DNA from: Diphasiastrum complanatum
Lineage: Eukaryota > Streptophyta > Lycopodiopsida > Lycopodiales > Lycopodiaceae
Direction of reading: 5' to 3'
DNA length: 64,000 nt
Assembly (NCBI GenBank): GCA_029204225.1
Contig: CM055102.1
Coordinates: 63,175,000-63,238,999, forward strand
Below, piece by piece: positions 22,521 to 33,031 of the stretch. Positions within the stretch are counted from its first letter, which is position 1. Each line of letters opens with the position of its first letter. The notes under the pieces were generated by a model that saw nothing but the letters and a program-made list of their open reading frames with translations, ran no database searches and was not told the DNA's origin. The position numbers and the translations under genes were made by a program.

Positions 22521-22964
22521 GTTGAATGAAATATCATATCTTAGAATTTGGCTTCTAAGGATATTTGTACTTGGAAGCTTATGAATTATCTGTCAAAATT
22601 GTGGATGATTTCATACTGTAATTATAATTATTTTATTATTTTTTATCTTTAATCTCCTGAGTTAGGTAATATTTCACCCAGTGTTTCATGTAAGTGCTTT
22701 ACATGAAGGTGATGTTACTAACTTGTGGCAAATGTAACCCAGATGAAAAATTTATCACGTAGTGTACTTTTCAAACTTGGGTTGTACTCTAGTGCAGAGA
22801 TTGTCACTTGGAAAATAAGATTATCTTTGAGTACTTGTTTGATGTGAAAGTCAGACTAAGGATAATGATTTTCTAGGTTGTTATTGAAAGTTAAAAAAAC
22901 TATTGTTATAATTCTTTCATGTTTGAGAGCTTCTATAGATAGAAGTAGTTTAAGGAGGGAAGAA
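22521..22964 (+). repeat. LARD-like element 3' end with polypurine tract
   Basis: Matches 5,660-6,000, then continues past the point where the 2.4-6.0 kb copy is cut. It ends in TTTAAGGAGGGAAGAA (22,949-22,964) directly before the LTR start TGTCATGT. This tells us that the LARD-like region belongs to an LTR element of the same LTR family as the integrase pseudogene. Confidence 0.7.
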
Positions 22965-23179
22965 TGTCATGTCCATGATCAGTACATAGGATTCGATATA
23001 CTCCTAGTCTTGGATACATGGGATTCCAGTAAAACAAGATCTTAGCTATGCCACGTCATACTATTACTTTCGGATCACGTCCAGTATGACGTGACATAAC
23101 TAACAGCTTGTTCACTGGAGTACCATGTATCCAAGACTAGGAGTATATTGTATCCTATCTACTGGTCATGCACATAACA
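22965..23179. repeat. Head-to-head fused LTR starts (palindrome)
   Basis: Mirrored copy of 11,723-11,937. The left LTR start belongs to the LARD-like element, the right one to the integrase element on the minus strand (polypurine tract TTCTTTCCTCC from 23,180). The junction is near ATACTATTACTTTCGG. Confidence 0.85.
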
Positions 23180-23197
23180 TTCTTTCCTCCTTAAACT

Positions 23198-24490
23198 GTT
23201 TCTATCCTTAGAAACTAAAATTCGAGAAATTCTTCTTTATGCTATCAACTCTCTCCCACGAATCATCATCCTCAGTATGACCCTTCCACCGAATTAAACA
23301 CTCAGAGATAGAACGATTTCTCAAGTGTTTATCTCTGGTTCTTAGCACTTTCTCAGGTTCCAAAGGTGCATTAAGCGACAAATCTTCCAAATGGGATAAA
23401 TCCTCATCCTATCCAACTGTATCAACATCATGTAAACTTAGTTTCAAACGACTTACATAAAATACTGGGTGTGTAGTCGACTTTCCTTGAAGATTGAGTT
23501 CATACGCCAAAGAACCAATTCTACATACAATACTGAAAGGTCCACAATAACGGGTAAATAGCTTATAATGCTTTCCTGTACATAAGGTCTTAAAATCTTC
23601 TGGAATCCTAAGATATACCCAGTCATCAACTTTAAAATCTCTTGGAGATCTCTTAAGATCAGTATAGTGTTTAGCTCTATCCTAAGCGCTTCGGATACTA
23701 TCCTTAGCCACTTGCAACATTTCTTGCATATCATGCAAAAAATCAGCAACCTTCTAGATCTTAACAGACTTCGTCTCAACATTTACTGGAGATCTAGGTT
23801 GAAAAAACTGTACATAAGCATAAAAGGACTGTAACCTGTAGCAGAATGTTTTCTACTATTATATACAAACTCAACCAGTGGGAGATAATCTTCCCAATGA
23901 GATTGCTTATGAGAAACATACGTCCTCAAAATATCTTCCATAATTTGATTAGTCCTTTTCTGTCTGGCCATCTGATTCAGGATGATCAAAAGAACTTAAA
24001 CTCAAAGAAGTTTCCAGTTTATGGAATACTGCTAACCAAAAGTGACCTGTGAACTTAGGATCTCTATCATAACAATGTCACTTGGTAGACCATACAACTG
24101 AAATAATCTTTCAACAAAGATTTGGGCTACATCAGAAGCCTTTATAGTTGACTTGACTGGTATGAATGCAGCTAACTTAGTTAACCGATCCACTACAACC
24201 CAAATTGAATCATTTTGTCGTTGGGTCTTTGGAAGTCCAACTACGAAATCTATAGATATGCTTTCTCATTTCTTATCTAGGATATCTAATGGATGCAACA
24301 AACCACCAGCCTTATGGCATTCAGCCTTTGCTAGTGGACAAGGCTTGCATTTAACAACATATGACTCGACATACGGCTTGAGCTTTGGCCAATAAAATTC
24401 TCTCTTAACCAAGTACAGAGTCCTGTGTATACCGGGATGTCCTGCACATGGTATGTCATGACATTCAAGCAAAATCTTCCGTTTGACCTC
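23198..24490 (-). pseudogene. Chromovirus integrase-chromodomain, minus
   Basis: Mirrored copy of 10,411-11,697 with the same domain order (zinc region with CAGHPGIHRTL, core with VVGLPKTQRQND, C-terminal region, chromodomain LIRWKGHTEDDDSW). It shares the TGA in place of Trp, the A-run frameshift and the late TAG, plus private changes (for example a stop at the SAQ position near 23,682). It was therefore already dead when the arms were made. Confidence 0.85.
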
Positions 24491-25195
24491 ATCATGGTTC
24501 TTGATTCATTGCCAGGCTCTCACTCTACATTCATGCTTCTTGTTCTTGCGGGTGAGGCTTCTAGAGATTGATTGGATGCTTCTACTTGGTTGGGTGGGTT
24601 CTCCACAATGTGTTATCCTTTGTGTTTAGGATTTGTAAGCAGGATCTAAGTAGCTTGCCATTGATAACTCTACACATGCATACACTACCTCATACCTTGT
24701 CTACCTCACAAGGATATTAGTTACTTTTGGGTCACGTCCAGTATGACGTGGCATAACTAACAGCTTGTTTCACTGGAGTACTGTGTTTCCAAGACTAGGA
24801 GTATATTGTATCCTATGTATTGGTCATGGACATAACACAAGGCATGTGTAGAGTTATCAATAGCAATTCTATGAATAGAGGATCTATGCATAAAGAATCT
24901 ATTCTGGAGGAATCTAGATATAGGAGACTTAGGACCTTGCATGTCTGTATGCACGGGTGGTTCATGGCTCTATAAGAAGAGGCCAAACTCGCCCTACTCC
25001 TCATATTTGTGATGGATTCAGTGCCAGGGTTTCACTCTACCTTCATGCTTCCTACTCCTTGGCTTGGGGGTTGAAGCTTCTAGAGTTGATTGGTTGCTTC
25101 TATTTGGTTGGGCAGTTGCTCCATAGTGTGTTTTCTATTGTGTTTTGTTTTGTAAGTAGGATCTTGAGGGAGCTTCTCTTATATGTATGATGTAA
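24491..25195. repeat. Gypsy-type LTR mosaic (plus/minus/plus)
   Basis: Mirrored copy of the 9,697-10,405 mosaic. The longest piece (about 24,835-25,195, plus) has TATA-like CTCTATAAGAAGAGG and the LTR end GCTTCTCTTATA. Confidence 0.7.
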
Positions 25196-25234
25196 AATAG
25201 TATGGATTCAAACTCAACTCATTGCAAATTACTA

Positions 25235-26194
25235 ACTAAAAGGGTTCACTCTATTATACACATGACTTTTCCTTCAAATATTTTCACCCGAGTGACAGAA
25301 ACTACCATTCCATCGAAATCCATTTATGCACAAAGAGTCATTCTAGGTTTAAGAAAGTGATACACTTTAACCTTAGAATTAATCTGAATTTCAAGTCTAT
25401 TCCCACAAGTAGTAATTTATATGACATAATAGCCTTTCAAAAGAATAACTTCATGCTGAAAATAATTCATATAAATCAGTCTGATGTCTTATATTCAAGA
25501 AATTATTAAGAAGTAAAGAATCAATTAAGAAAGCAAAAAATAGTTTTGAGGGCCTTTGATTTTGTAAATAATGAAATACCATATTGGGATCTAGATTAAA
25601 CCTCAAAATTTTCCAAAATACCCCACATTTAATCAATGGTTTTTCTTTTTTCCCGTATCATGACTAGGTACTAAAACATTCCATTGAAAATCAGATCTTT
25701 ACAATCCTAGAATTTCCTTTCCAAAATTATTGATGTCCCATACCATCAGCTCTTCTTTCCAAAAAACTCTTAACCGCCGTATATGATATTCTAGAGATCT
25801 CTTGATCATCTAGATGTCCTATAGTCCATATAGGATATTATCTTTTGTTCCCAACACTGGAGAAATCCATTTATTCGGATGACTGGCATGCTTATCAGAT
25901 GGATACCACAAATCCACATATGACCTGTGATCTAAGCAGAACAATTAACATGGTTCAATATTACATTATGATCTTTTCTACTTAATGATAAGCTTCGAAA
26001 CCCTTCTGATGCGTAAAATCTAGGGACAAGCTTCAGTCAACTAACAAATCCAATGTAATCCATGTATTAGATTCCACTTCTAACATCACATTTGCCATCC
26101 AAAACTGCAGATAACCCAATGGTCACAAAGATACCTGTTATGAATTCAACTAGATGAATTCTATCCAGGAAATTAATATCCGGTAAAAGAAATT
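25235..26194. other. Unassigned, with inverted LARD-like piece
   Basis: 25,255-25,640 is the reverse complement of about 3,105-3,490 of the LARD-like region. The remainder to 26,194 has no long frame and no partner in the window. Confidence 0.6.
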
Positions 26195-26411
26195 TTTCAG
26201 TGACCTTTCCATTGGGGAATATCGCAATAAAAGACGAGAGAGGCAGTGTTACTTAAAGCCATTATTATGGCAAAAGATATGACCCAATGAAGAAGTCACT
26301 AAGAAATGCATTCACTTCCTTAAAGGGTGAGTGATCGAGAGACACTAACCCAGGAGGCAACACGTACGACACACGATACTGCGACTCCTGCATCTGTCAC
26401 ACCTTAAATTT

Positions 26412-27060
26412 TTGGCATACCCACTTTTACCCCTCACATTTTTCCTACCTCTGGACCCACTGCCACTGAGTTCGAATATCCTCCTGGCTTTACTCTGTGG
26501 GGTCACGTTTCACCATGGGGTTTTCATCTCACTCCCCTCCAGGCCCTTGCTGGCTATTCTCCCATCTCGATCCCCCCCACCCCCTCGCCACTGGCTATTC
26601 TCCCCTCGATACCCCCCCCCTCCCCCATTGGCTATTCCCCCCCCCCCCCAATACATTACATCAAGATGTGCTATGCGAACGTGCAGGACTCATGACCACA
26701 TCAGGCGGATCAGGGTCATCGCCACATCCTCCACAATAGGAGACACCGAGACGGCTCCTCCTCCTCTCCCTAGAGTGTCGGGAGGAGGCACTGGCAGTAG
26801 TGCCATGGGTGGGGAGGGACCCTCATCGGAGTGACTCTCACAGGAAGGGAAACATGTCTGGTCTATACGAGGAGTCAACTAAATCTCCTCGGTCGATGTT
26901 GTGTACTCAACTATTTTGCTAGAGCTATGAGCCAAGCGTCGAGCCCTCAGTCGCTCTAAAACCCTATCTTGCTTCGAGGAAGACAATTAATCAAGGTAGC
27001 TAATGACCTCATCCTCGCTCATAGAGGAAAAGCGGGATGACCCGCAACTATGGCTTGAGC
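26412..27060. other. Proline-rich / acidic coding-like remnants
   Basis: On the plus strand a proline-rich frame passes a C-run (26,640-26,650). On the minus strand (27,025 downward) the sequence is coding-like, corresponding to [18 protein letters not shown] at about 53,981 on the other arm. Neither matches a family I know. Possibly the gag N-terminus of a decayed element. Confidence 0.3.
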
Positions 27061-27169
27061 TCTGGCTAGGGCATCCACCCTCTAACATAATGGGCGCAAC
27101 GGAAGAAGGAGGAAAAATACTACAGGCAACCAATGAGAGTCTCAAAAATAGTAAAAAGAAATCACCATG

Positions 27170-27308
<139 letters not shown>

Positions 27309-28261
27309 GCGTGTGGCTAAAATATAGAGTACTGTTAAATGGATGCCAAGACTTTTATGTATACTGACTCATAGCTACAACGTCAATACCAATATATATA
27401 TTGTCCGTTCCTGACCAATTCAAGTTAAAACAACAATAATGATCCAACTTAGAGCACAAAATGAGACTCATTGGCCCTACAAGTGACTCGTATGTAACGA
27501 GGGGGTGTCTCATCTATGATGACACTGAAGAAGACCACGGTGTGTAAGCACTTGGCAGTCATTGAGTCTGACAGTTGGAAGTATTGAAGAGAGAAAATGA
27601 TGCTGCTACTTTGAACTCAATATTTCAAAATGGTTACATGTGGACACTTGTTTGAATCCAAATGACCATGTTATTGAGTTTGAAGTAATCGCCACATTTT
27701 TCTCTCTTCGATGTGTTGAACCATTAGGCTCAAGAACGCCAACAGCCTGCACACCATCAACCTCTTTGGTGGCATGATATCTAGGCGAAATATCCAATCG
27801 ACATAGACAACTCGAGTCCAAAGCCAGCTATCCCCCTTTGCATCCTCAATGGATTTGTGCCATCATTAATATTCCAAGAATTCGTTGCATGTCAAAATCT
27901 TTTGTCATAGTTCTTCATTTTCATTTTCCATGGTTTATGGAGACTTTAGGGTGGGTTTCCTGTTGTTGTTTAGGGTTTATGGTTTAGTGTTAATTATAGT
28001 TGGAAAAGTGATTTATATACTGGTATTGTCCTTGTATCTTTGACTCAATACCTATAAAAGCTCGGATATGATACGGGAACCGCACACACACACCCTAAAC
28101 ACACACAAAGAGAAAAAAAAGAGAGAGAACATTATAGAGTGCTAATCAAAACTCCCGAACTGTACGATTATATCTTATTCCATATTGTCACCACATGCTC
28201 CCTCCCTGCAGCGTTTGGGCTTTCTTGGGAACTTATCTTCCAACAAGAAACCTTTTCATGA

Positions 28262-28436
<175 letters not shown>

Positions 28437-28719
28437 CTTAAGGCATGATAACGAATATATAACACATAAATTAAGATACTACAAACTAATGAAGCATGAA
28501 CTAGTAAGCATGAAACATAAACTAATGACATCATACGTAAAGCTAATTACCATGAAACATTGATCTTTGAGAACAAAGGCATGAAACATAAACTAATATA
28601 TAACACAAACCGTAAACTAATAGCATGAAACAAAGTTGGTAAGTAGAATAATTTGCACATAATTAGTAAATAAAATAATTGCAACCATCCATTTTCTAGC
28701 AAATGACATGGGGGACTGG

Positions 28720-28851
<132 letters not shown>

Positions 28852-29209
28852 ATGAAATATAAACGAATAAATAACACATAAATTAAGATACTATGAATTA
28901 GAGTAGCATAAACTAGTAAGCTTGAAACATAAACTAATGGCATCATACATACACACACAAACACACACACCCACCCTAAATACACATGAAGAGAGAAAAA
29001 GGGAGAACATTATAGAGTGCTAATCAAAATTCTCAAACCGTATGATTATATCCTATTCCAGAATGTCACCACATGCTCCCTCCCAGTGGCGTTTGGGCTT
29101 TCTTGTGGAACTTATCGTCCAACAAGAAACATTTGAACCATGCCTTTAACAGAAGAAAATCAAGGGATACACACCTTCCTAGAATTGGGAGTGTTGGTTA
29201 CGTTTTACA

Positions 29210-29216
<7 letters not shown>

Positions 29217-29240
<24 letters not shown>
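29217..29240. repeat. (TC)n microsatellite
   Basis: About 24 bp. The partner at 51,770-51,819 is about 50 bp, the only pair where the right arm is longer. Confidence 0.95.
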
Positions 29241-29984
29241 ATGGATGGTACTCTACTTTACTTTTTCTACTTGATATTGTAAACCTTGCAAGGCATATGA
29301 CCCTTAGAAAGTTTTTTGGTGGGCAAATTTAAACCTCCAACTACATTCACGACATTTTCAAAGGTCAAGATCACCTGCCTCTCATCCTACGGTTACAAAT
29401 GGCCACTTTATTTTTATTTGATTGCACCTATATTAGTGGTGAGGCGCTTCATCTTGTCCTCCCATGCTTTCTTGCACTCCCTTCCCATGCTTTCTTGCAC
29501 TCTCCTCCTTCTACTCTTCTGGCAAAGCAATTTTGGAGCTCTTTGCGCCCTCCCTCCTACGTTTGGAGATGGTTCTACTATGCACACGGTATGTGTATTC
29601 AGCACTTCTTTATTCTAGTTATTAGAATGTGTATTAAGTAATCATATTGCATAAGTTTTGGAAAGCATCCTTTCGCTGCCTACTGCATCGAAGTATAGGT
29701 TATTGCTTTTGATAGAGAGTTCATATGAGGTACCATGTTTGCTATATGGCAATCACTGCTTAGATATGGTTTTCTTGCATCCATTCATATGTGTTTATGC
29801 ATCGCTGGCTAAGGTGATTGGCTATGCCATCACTAGCTAGACATCTTGTTTATGAATGAATACCATCAGTCGCTGGCATCTTGGTTATAAATGAATACCA
29901 TCAGAAACATATTGGTAGACAATATACATTGCCAATCGCTGTTCTGTAGGGTATATATCATCTGCCCAATTGCGATCCCACAAG
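29241..29984. other. No recognisable gene
   Basis: Between the last microsatellite and the empty copia target. Short frames only, and no family resemblance. 29,802-29,930 is directly repeated at 30,221-30,350 (CATCTTGTTTATGA and AATACCATCAG words). Confidence 0.4.
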
Positions 29985-29988
29985 CTAT
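29985..29988 (-). other. Empty target site of the copia insertion
   Basis: CTAT (ATAG on minus) within CAAGCTATTGCTGACC. In the mirrored arm the same sequence is split, with ATAG on both sides of 44,920-51,350. This is direct evidence that the element inserted after the arms were duplicated. Confidence 0.85.
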
Positions 29989-30220
29989 TGCTGACCAGAG
30001 GAGAGTTTGCTCTCTTTATGTATGCTTGCATGTAAGATACATGAGGTACCAACTCTACAAGAGCGCTCAATGCAGCCCAACACTGTCTATCTAGCATACT
30101 ATCCTACGTATAGTAGGGTAGCTCTTTAGATAATTTGGTATGAAAGAAGTATATCCCGATGGACCAACGATGAGCTAGTATACCTTTCTCACTCCACTTT
30201 CCAGGAATGAGCTCTCTTGA

Positions 30221-30350
30221 TGCATCACTGGCAAAGGTGATTGGGTATGCCATCGCTAGCTAGACATCTTGTTTATGAGTGAATACCATCAGTCGCTGGC
30301 ATCTTGTTTATGAATAAATACCATCAAAAACAAATCTGGTAGACAATATA
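30221..30350. repeat. Direct copy of 29,802-29,930
   Basis: Shares CTAGCTAGACATCTTGTTTATGA-type sequence, with internal doubling of the ATACCATCAG word. It marks the inner end of inverted repeat 2. Confidence 0.8.
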
Positions 30351-30399
30351 CCACGTGTTTTGAATTTTTTATTTAGTGTCACAAATTCTTAGTCGTTTT

Positions 30400-31010
30400 A
30401 GTGTAATATCGATCTCAAGCGCGTCAAATAGACTTCTAGTATCGGTTTTGACCGCGGATACATTGGAAAGAAAAATTTGGGGTGAAAAAATGCACTTGAG
30501 AGCGACATCTATCGATCTCAAGTGTGGATGTACAAACGAAAAGCAAAAAGGTTAAAAGGTGCACTTGAAATCGATATTTGACGCAAAAATCAAATTTTTT
30601 TTAAAGGACACGTGGAAAAGCACGCTTGAGAGCGATATCCTAGAAAGGAATATTGATTTCAGGCGTAGAGGTACAAACGAAGAGAAATGAGATTGAAAAG
30701 TGCGCTTGAAATCGATAATAGACCCAAAAATCAAAAATCACGAACGACACGTGCTGTTGCATGATTGGTCCAAAATATTCGGCCTTATAGAAAATGATTG
30801 ATATGACAGTTGTCACGTGCAAAATGATGCTTGGCGATATCTGATTCATGCACGTGTGACACACCCATGTGTCCCTCATTAATGAGTCATAATGATTTGT
30901 ACGGATGGACACGTGACCACTAAATTGATGCCACATGTCTCTTGTCAATTTTTCACACGTGCAATTTCTTTTTATAAAGACCTCCACGGATTTTTCGTTT
31001 TTCCTCACAA
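30400..31010 (+). promoter_or_regulatory. G-box/ABRE-rich promoter-like region
   Basis: Six ACGTG cores lie within about 350 bp (near 30,613, 30,750, 30,815, 30,853, 30,911 and 30,954), most as ACACGTG. They are followed by TATA-like TTTATAAAGACC at about 30,973. Before and between them, inverted copies of CTTGAGATCGATAT recur (30,407-30,420, 30,493-30,525, 30,562, 30,628-30,672, 30,702), two pairs being stem-forming. ACGTG elements are known bZIP/bHLH sites in plants. That this region is active is inference. A truncated inverted relative lies at 41,575-41,790. Confidence 0.4.
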
Positions 31011-31300
31011 ATTTTCAGTGTTTTACATCGCAATATTGATCTCAAGCCTGTCCAACAGCCTTCTAGAATCCGCCATCGTCTACTGCGCTCGAAGACCGAT
31101 ACCGTGATATCTCCAATATCGCTTTCGAGCATGGAACTTCACTTTCTTTTTATTTTTTCTGTTGCTAATCCTGTGCTCCAAATCAATACTCAATCTTTCA
31201 AGCTTCCCGTTGCAAATTTTTTTGTGTCGTTTCTTCCGCAAATTTTTTTGTGTCTTTTCTTCTGCAAATGTTTTTTTTTGTCCTTCTTTTATATCTAACC

Positions 31301-31470
31301 ATGATGGCTAGGACCAAAGCCATTGCTCGTGCCATAACCACTGTACAGCCTTCTCGTGCCCGTGTCCCCCTTGATACTGGCCGTAGACATGGCAGAAGGC
31401 AGGTCTGGCTGAGGGAGATCATAAAACTCCATCATTTCGATCTTATGGGAAGGCCAAAATTTTGGACTTA
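31301..31470 (+). pseudogene. Small basic frame, histone H3-like N-terminus?
   Basis: A 57-codon frame from ATGATGGCTAGGACC starts MMARTKAIARAITTVQP, is basic in the middle (GRRHGRRQ) and has LREI before a stop. Histone H3 family proteins begin ARTK and carry an LREI motif at the start of the folded core, so a decayed H3 or centromeric H3-type exon is conceivable. The rest of the histone fold is absent and the match is short. It lies downstream of the promoter-like region. Confidence 0.2.
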
Positions 31471-32371
31471 AGAACATCATCAGGAGGAAAATCTATCTCC
31501 AAAATTTCAGTCCAACATGTATATGTGCATTCAGAGATAAATGTACAAGGATTCATCAACCATTAGGATCACAAAAAAAAACAATTGTGAGTATTGATAT
31601 TTTACAATACTTTGATTTTTCATCATTCCTTATCATTTATTACTAAAGTTGCCAATCTGATCATTTTTCTCTTGCAGATTTATATCCATCCGATATAAAT
31701 GAATGGGAGCCAAGTGGATCTCTTGCAGGTGTGTTAGATGTAATACACACTGATATTGGACATCTGCAATATAGATGTAGAACTGCAAAAGATCTTGTTG
31801 GTTATCTAATCTTCTTTCATAACTCAATGTACATTCCTGATATATTTCTTTGAATATATTTGTGGTTTCCTTTTCAAGCATTAATGTACACAAAACAATA
31901 ATGTTTGTATGCAAAAATTTATCAAATAGTTTATCATCTAAACTTATGGATGAAGGCTGGGACAAAAAATCAAATGGAGAAATAGAATGCAGAATCAAAA
32001 TGTTTTCCATGTGCTTTCGCTACCAAATAGAACAACATATGTTGAGTTTTTGCTTCCATTATCAAAAATGGAAAAAATCCAAGAGTAAATGGATGATTGA
32101 TTCTCTTATGGAATGGACTTGTGAATGTCCTTGCTCTCTAACTATATTCCTCCATCTCTCATGCTTTTATGTATTTGCTAATTGTTGGATCTGAATGTTA
32201 TTGGAATTACTATTTCTTATGCTTTTGGTGAGAGAGAAAGGGAGAGAGAGAAATAGTAAGTTATTATCATTATGGATCTTAGGGTTAATGGATGTAGTGT
32301 TAATCTTAGTGTTAATGGATGTTAGAGTTGGATGTGGATCTTTCATACATGCTGAAATCTGAGATATGCTA
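31471..32371. other. Unassigned, coding-like traces
   Basis: Short plus-strand exon-like piece after TTTCTCTTGCAG at about 31,677 (DLYPSDINEWEPSG), and a 125-codon minus frame on the same DNA. Neither is recognised. 32,095-32,340 is directly repeated at 38,745-38,985. Confidence 0.35.
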
Positions 32372-33018
32372 TGTGAAAAATACAGATCCTAAGTGGATCT
32401 AAACTCCAAGATCATTGGCTTGAATGCTTGCACTCCAAACTACATAAGCTAGGAATTGGCAACACATTCTATGCTACCTAGAATGCAAAGAACTTGATCA
32501 AAAAGCATTTATCACAAATGGAAACTTCCATAAACATCAAGTGCGGCCCAAAATAGCATTATACAGTCCATAATACATCAGCCTATCACTTTTGGAAAGC
32601 ACCTAAGATCATACACACAAAGCTTGAACTCAATCACTACACAATGCCAACAATGGAAGGAGAACCCAATAGAAAAATCTCTCATTAAGCAAATGAATAC
32701 AATGGATCTGCTCCAACCTGTTTCTCCACGGCCTACCTGCTATATATAGCTGAGAGAGATGACTCTCTCTCCTCTCTCTAGACCCTCCTTACCTAAAATA
32801 TGCCCTATATAGGTAAAATTGGCATATATGTCCAAAATACATGAAAATGGACTCATTTCGAAGGTCTTGAAGTTTGACACTTCTTCATACTGAAAAAATA
32901 CACTTACTAAAAATATCTAGACCTGTTTCACACGTGTGAAAAGTCAGATCCTAAACTATGTGCCATTTTTAGCAATTTTGGCCTAAAACTAGACAAGGAA
33001 ATGTTGACAATTTTCACA
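32372..33018 (-). repeat. 3' LTR of the non-autonomous element
   Basis: 647 bp with TGTGAAAA/TTTTCACA termini. It contains the U3 palindrome TTCACACGTGTGAA (32,927-32,940) and, in coding orientation, a TATA-like GCTATATATAGC (32,739-32,750). The last about 245 bp in coding orientation are the same as in the copia element at 44,920. Confidence 0.95.
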
Positions 33019-33028
33019 CTCCCTCTTC
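33019..33028 (-). other. Polypurine tract (minus)
   Basis: CTCCCTCTTC, read as GAAGAGGGAG in coding orientation, next to the LTR. It is identical to the tract of the autonomous element at 50,686-50,695. Confidence 0.85.
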
Positions 33029-33031
33029 AAC

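Larger units (their letters stand above)
18852..25234 (-). repeat. Large inverted repeat 1, right arm
   Basis: The reverse complement of 9,645-15,056. It keeps sequence absent from the left arm (about 21,878-22,767), which carries a TNP2 C-terminal fragment and the start of the LARD-like 3' region. Confidence 0.92.

Noticed and set aside
9645-25234. Large inverted repeat as terminal repeats of one giant DNA transposon
   Set aside because: The arm ends fall inside other repeats. There is no target duplication or terminal motif, and the contents are chimeric retroelement pieces.
26412-26834. A 140-codon proline-rich frame
   Set aside because: It crosses a C homopolymer whose length differs between the arms, so the frame is not conserved.
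31633-32010. A 125-codon minus frame
   Set aside because: No recognisable motif. A plus-strand exon-like piece overlaps it, so neither is secure.
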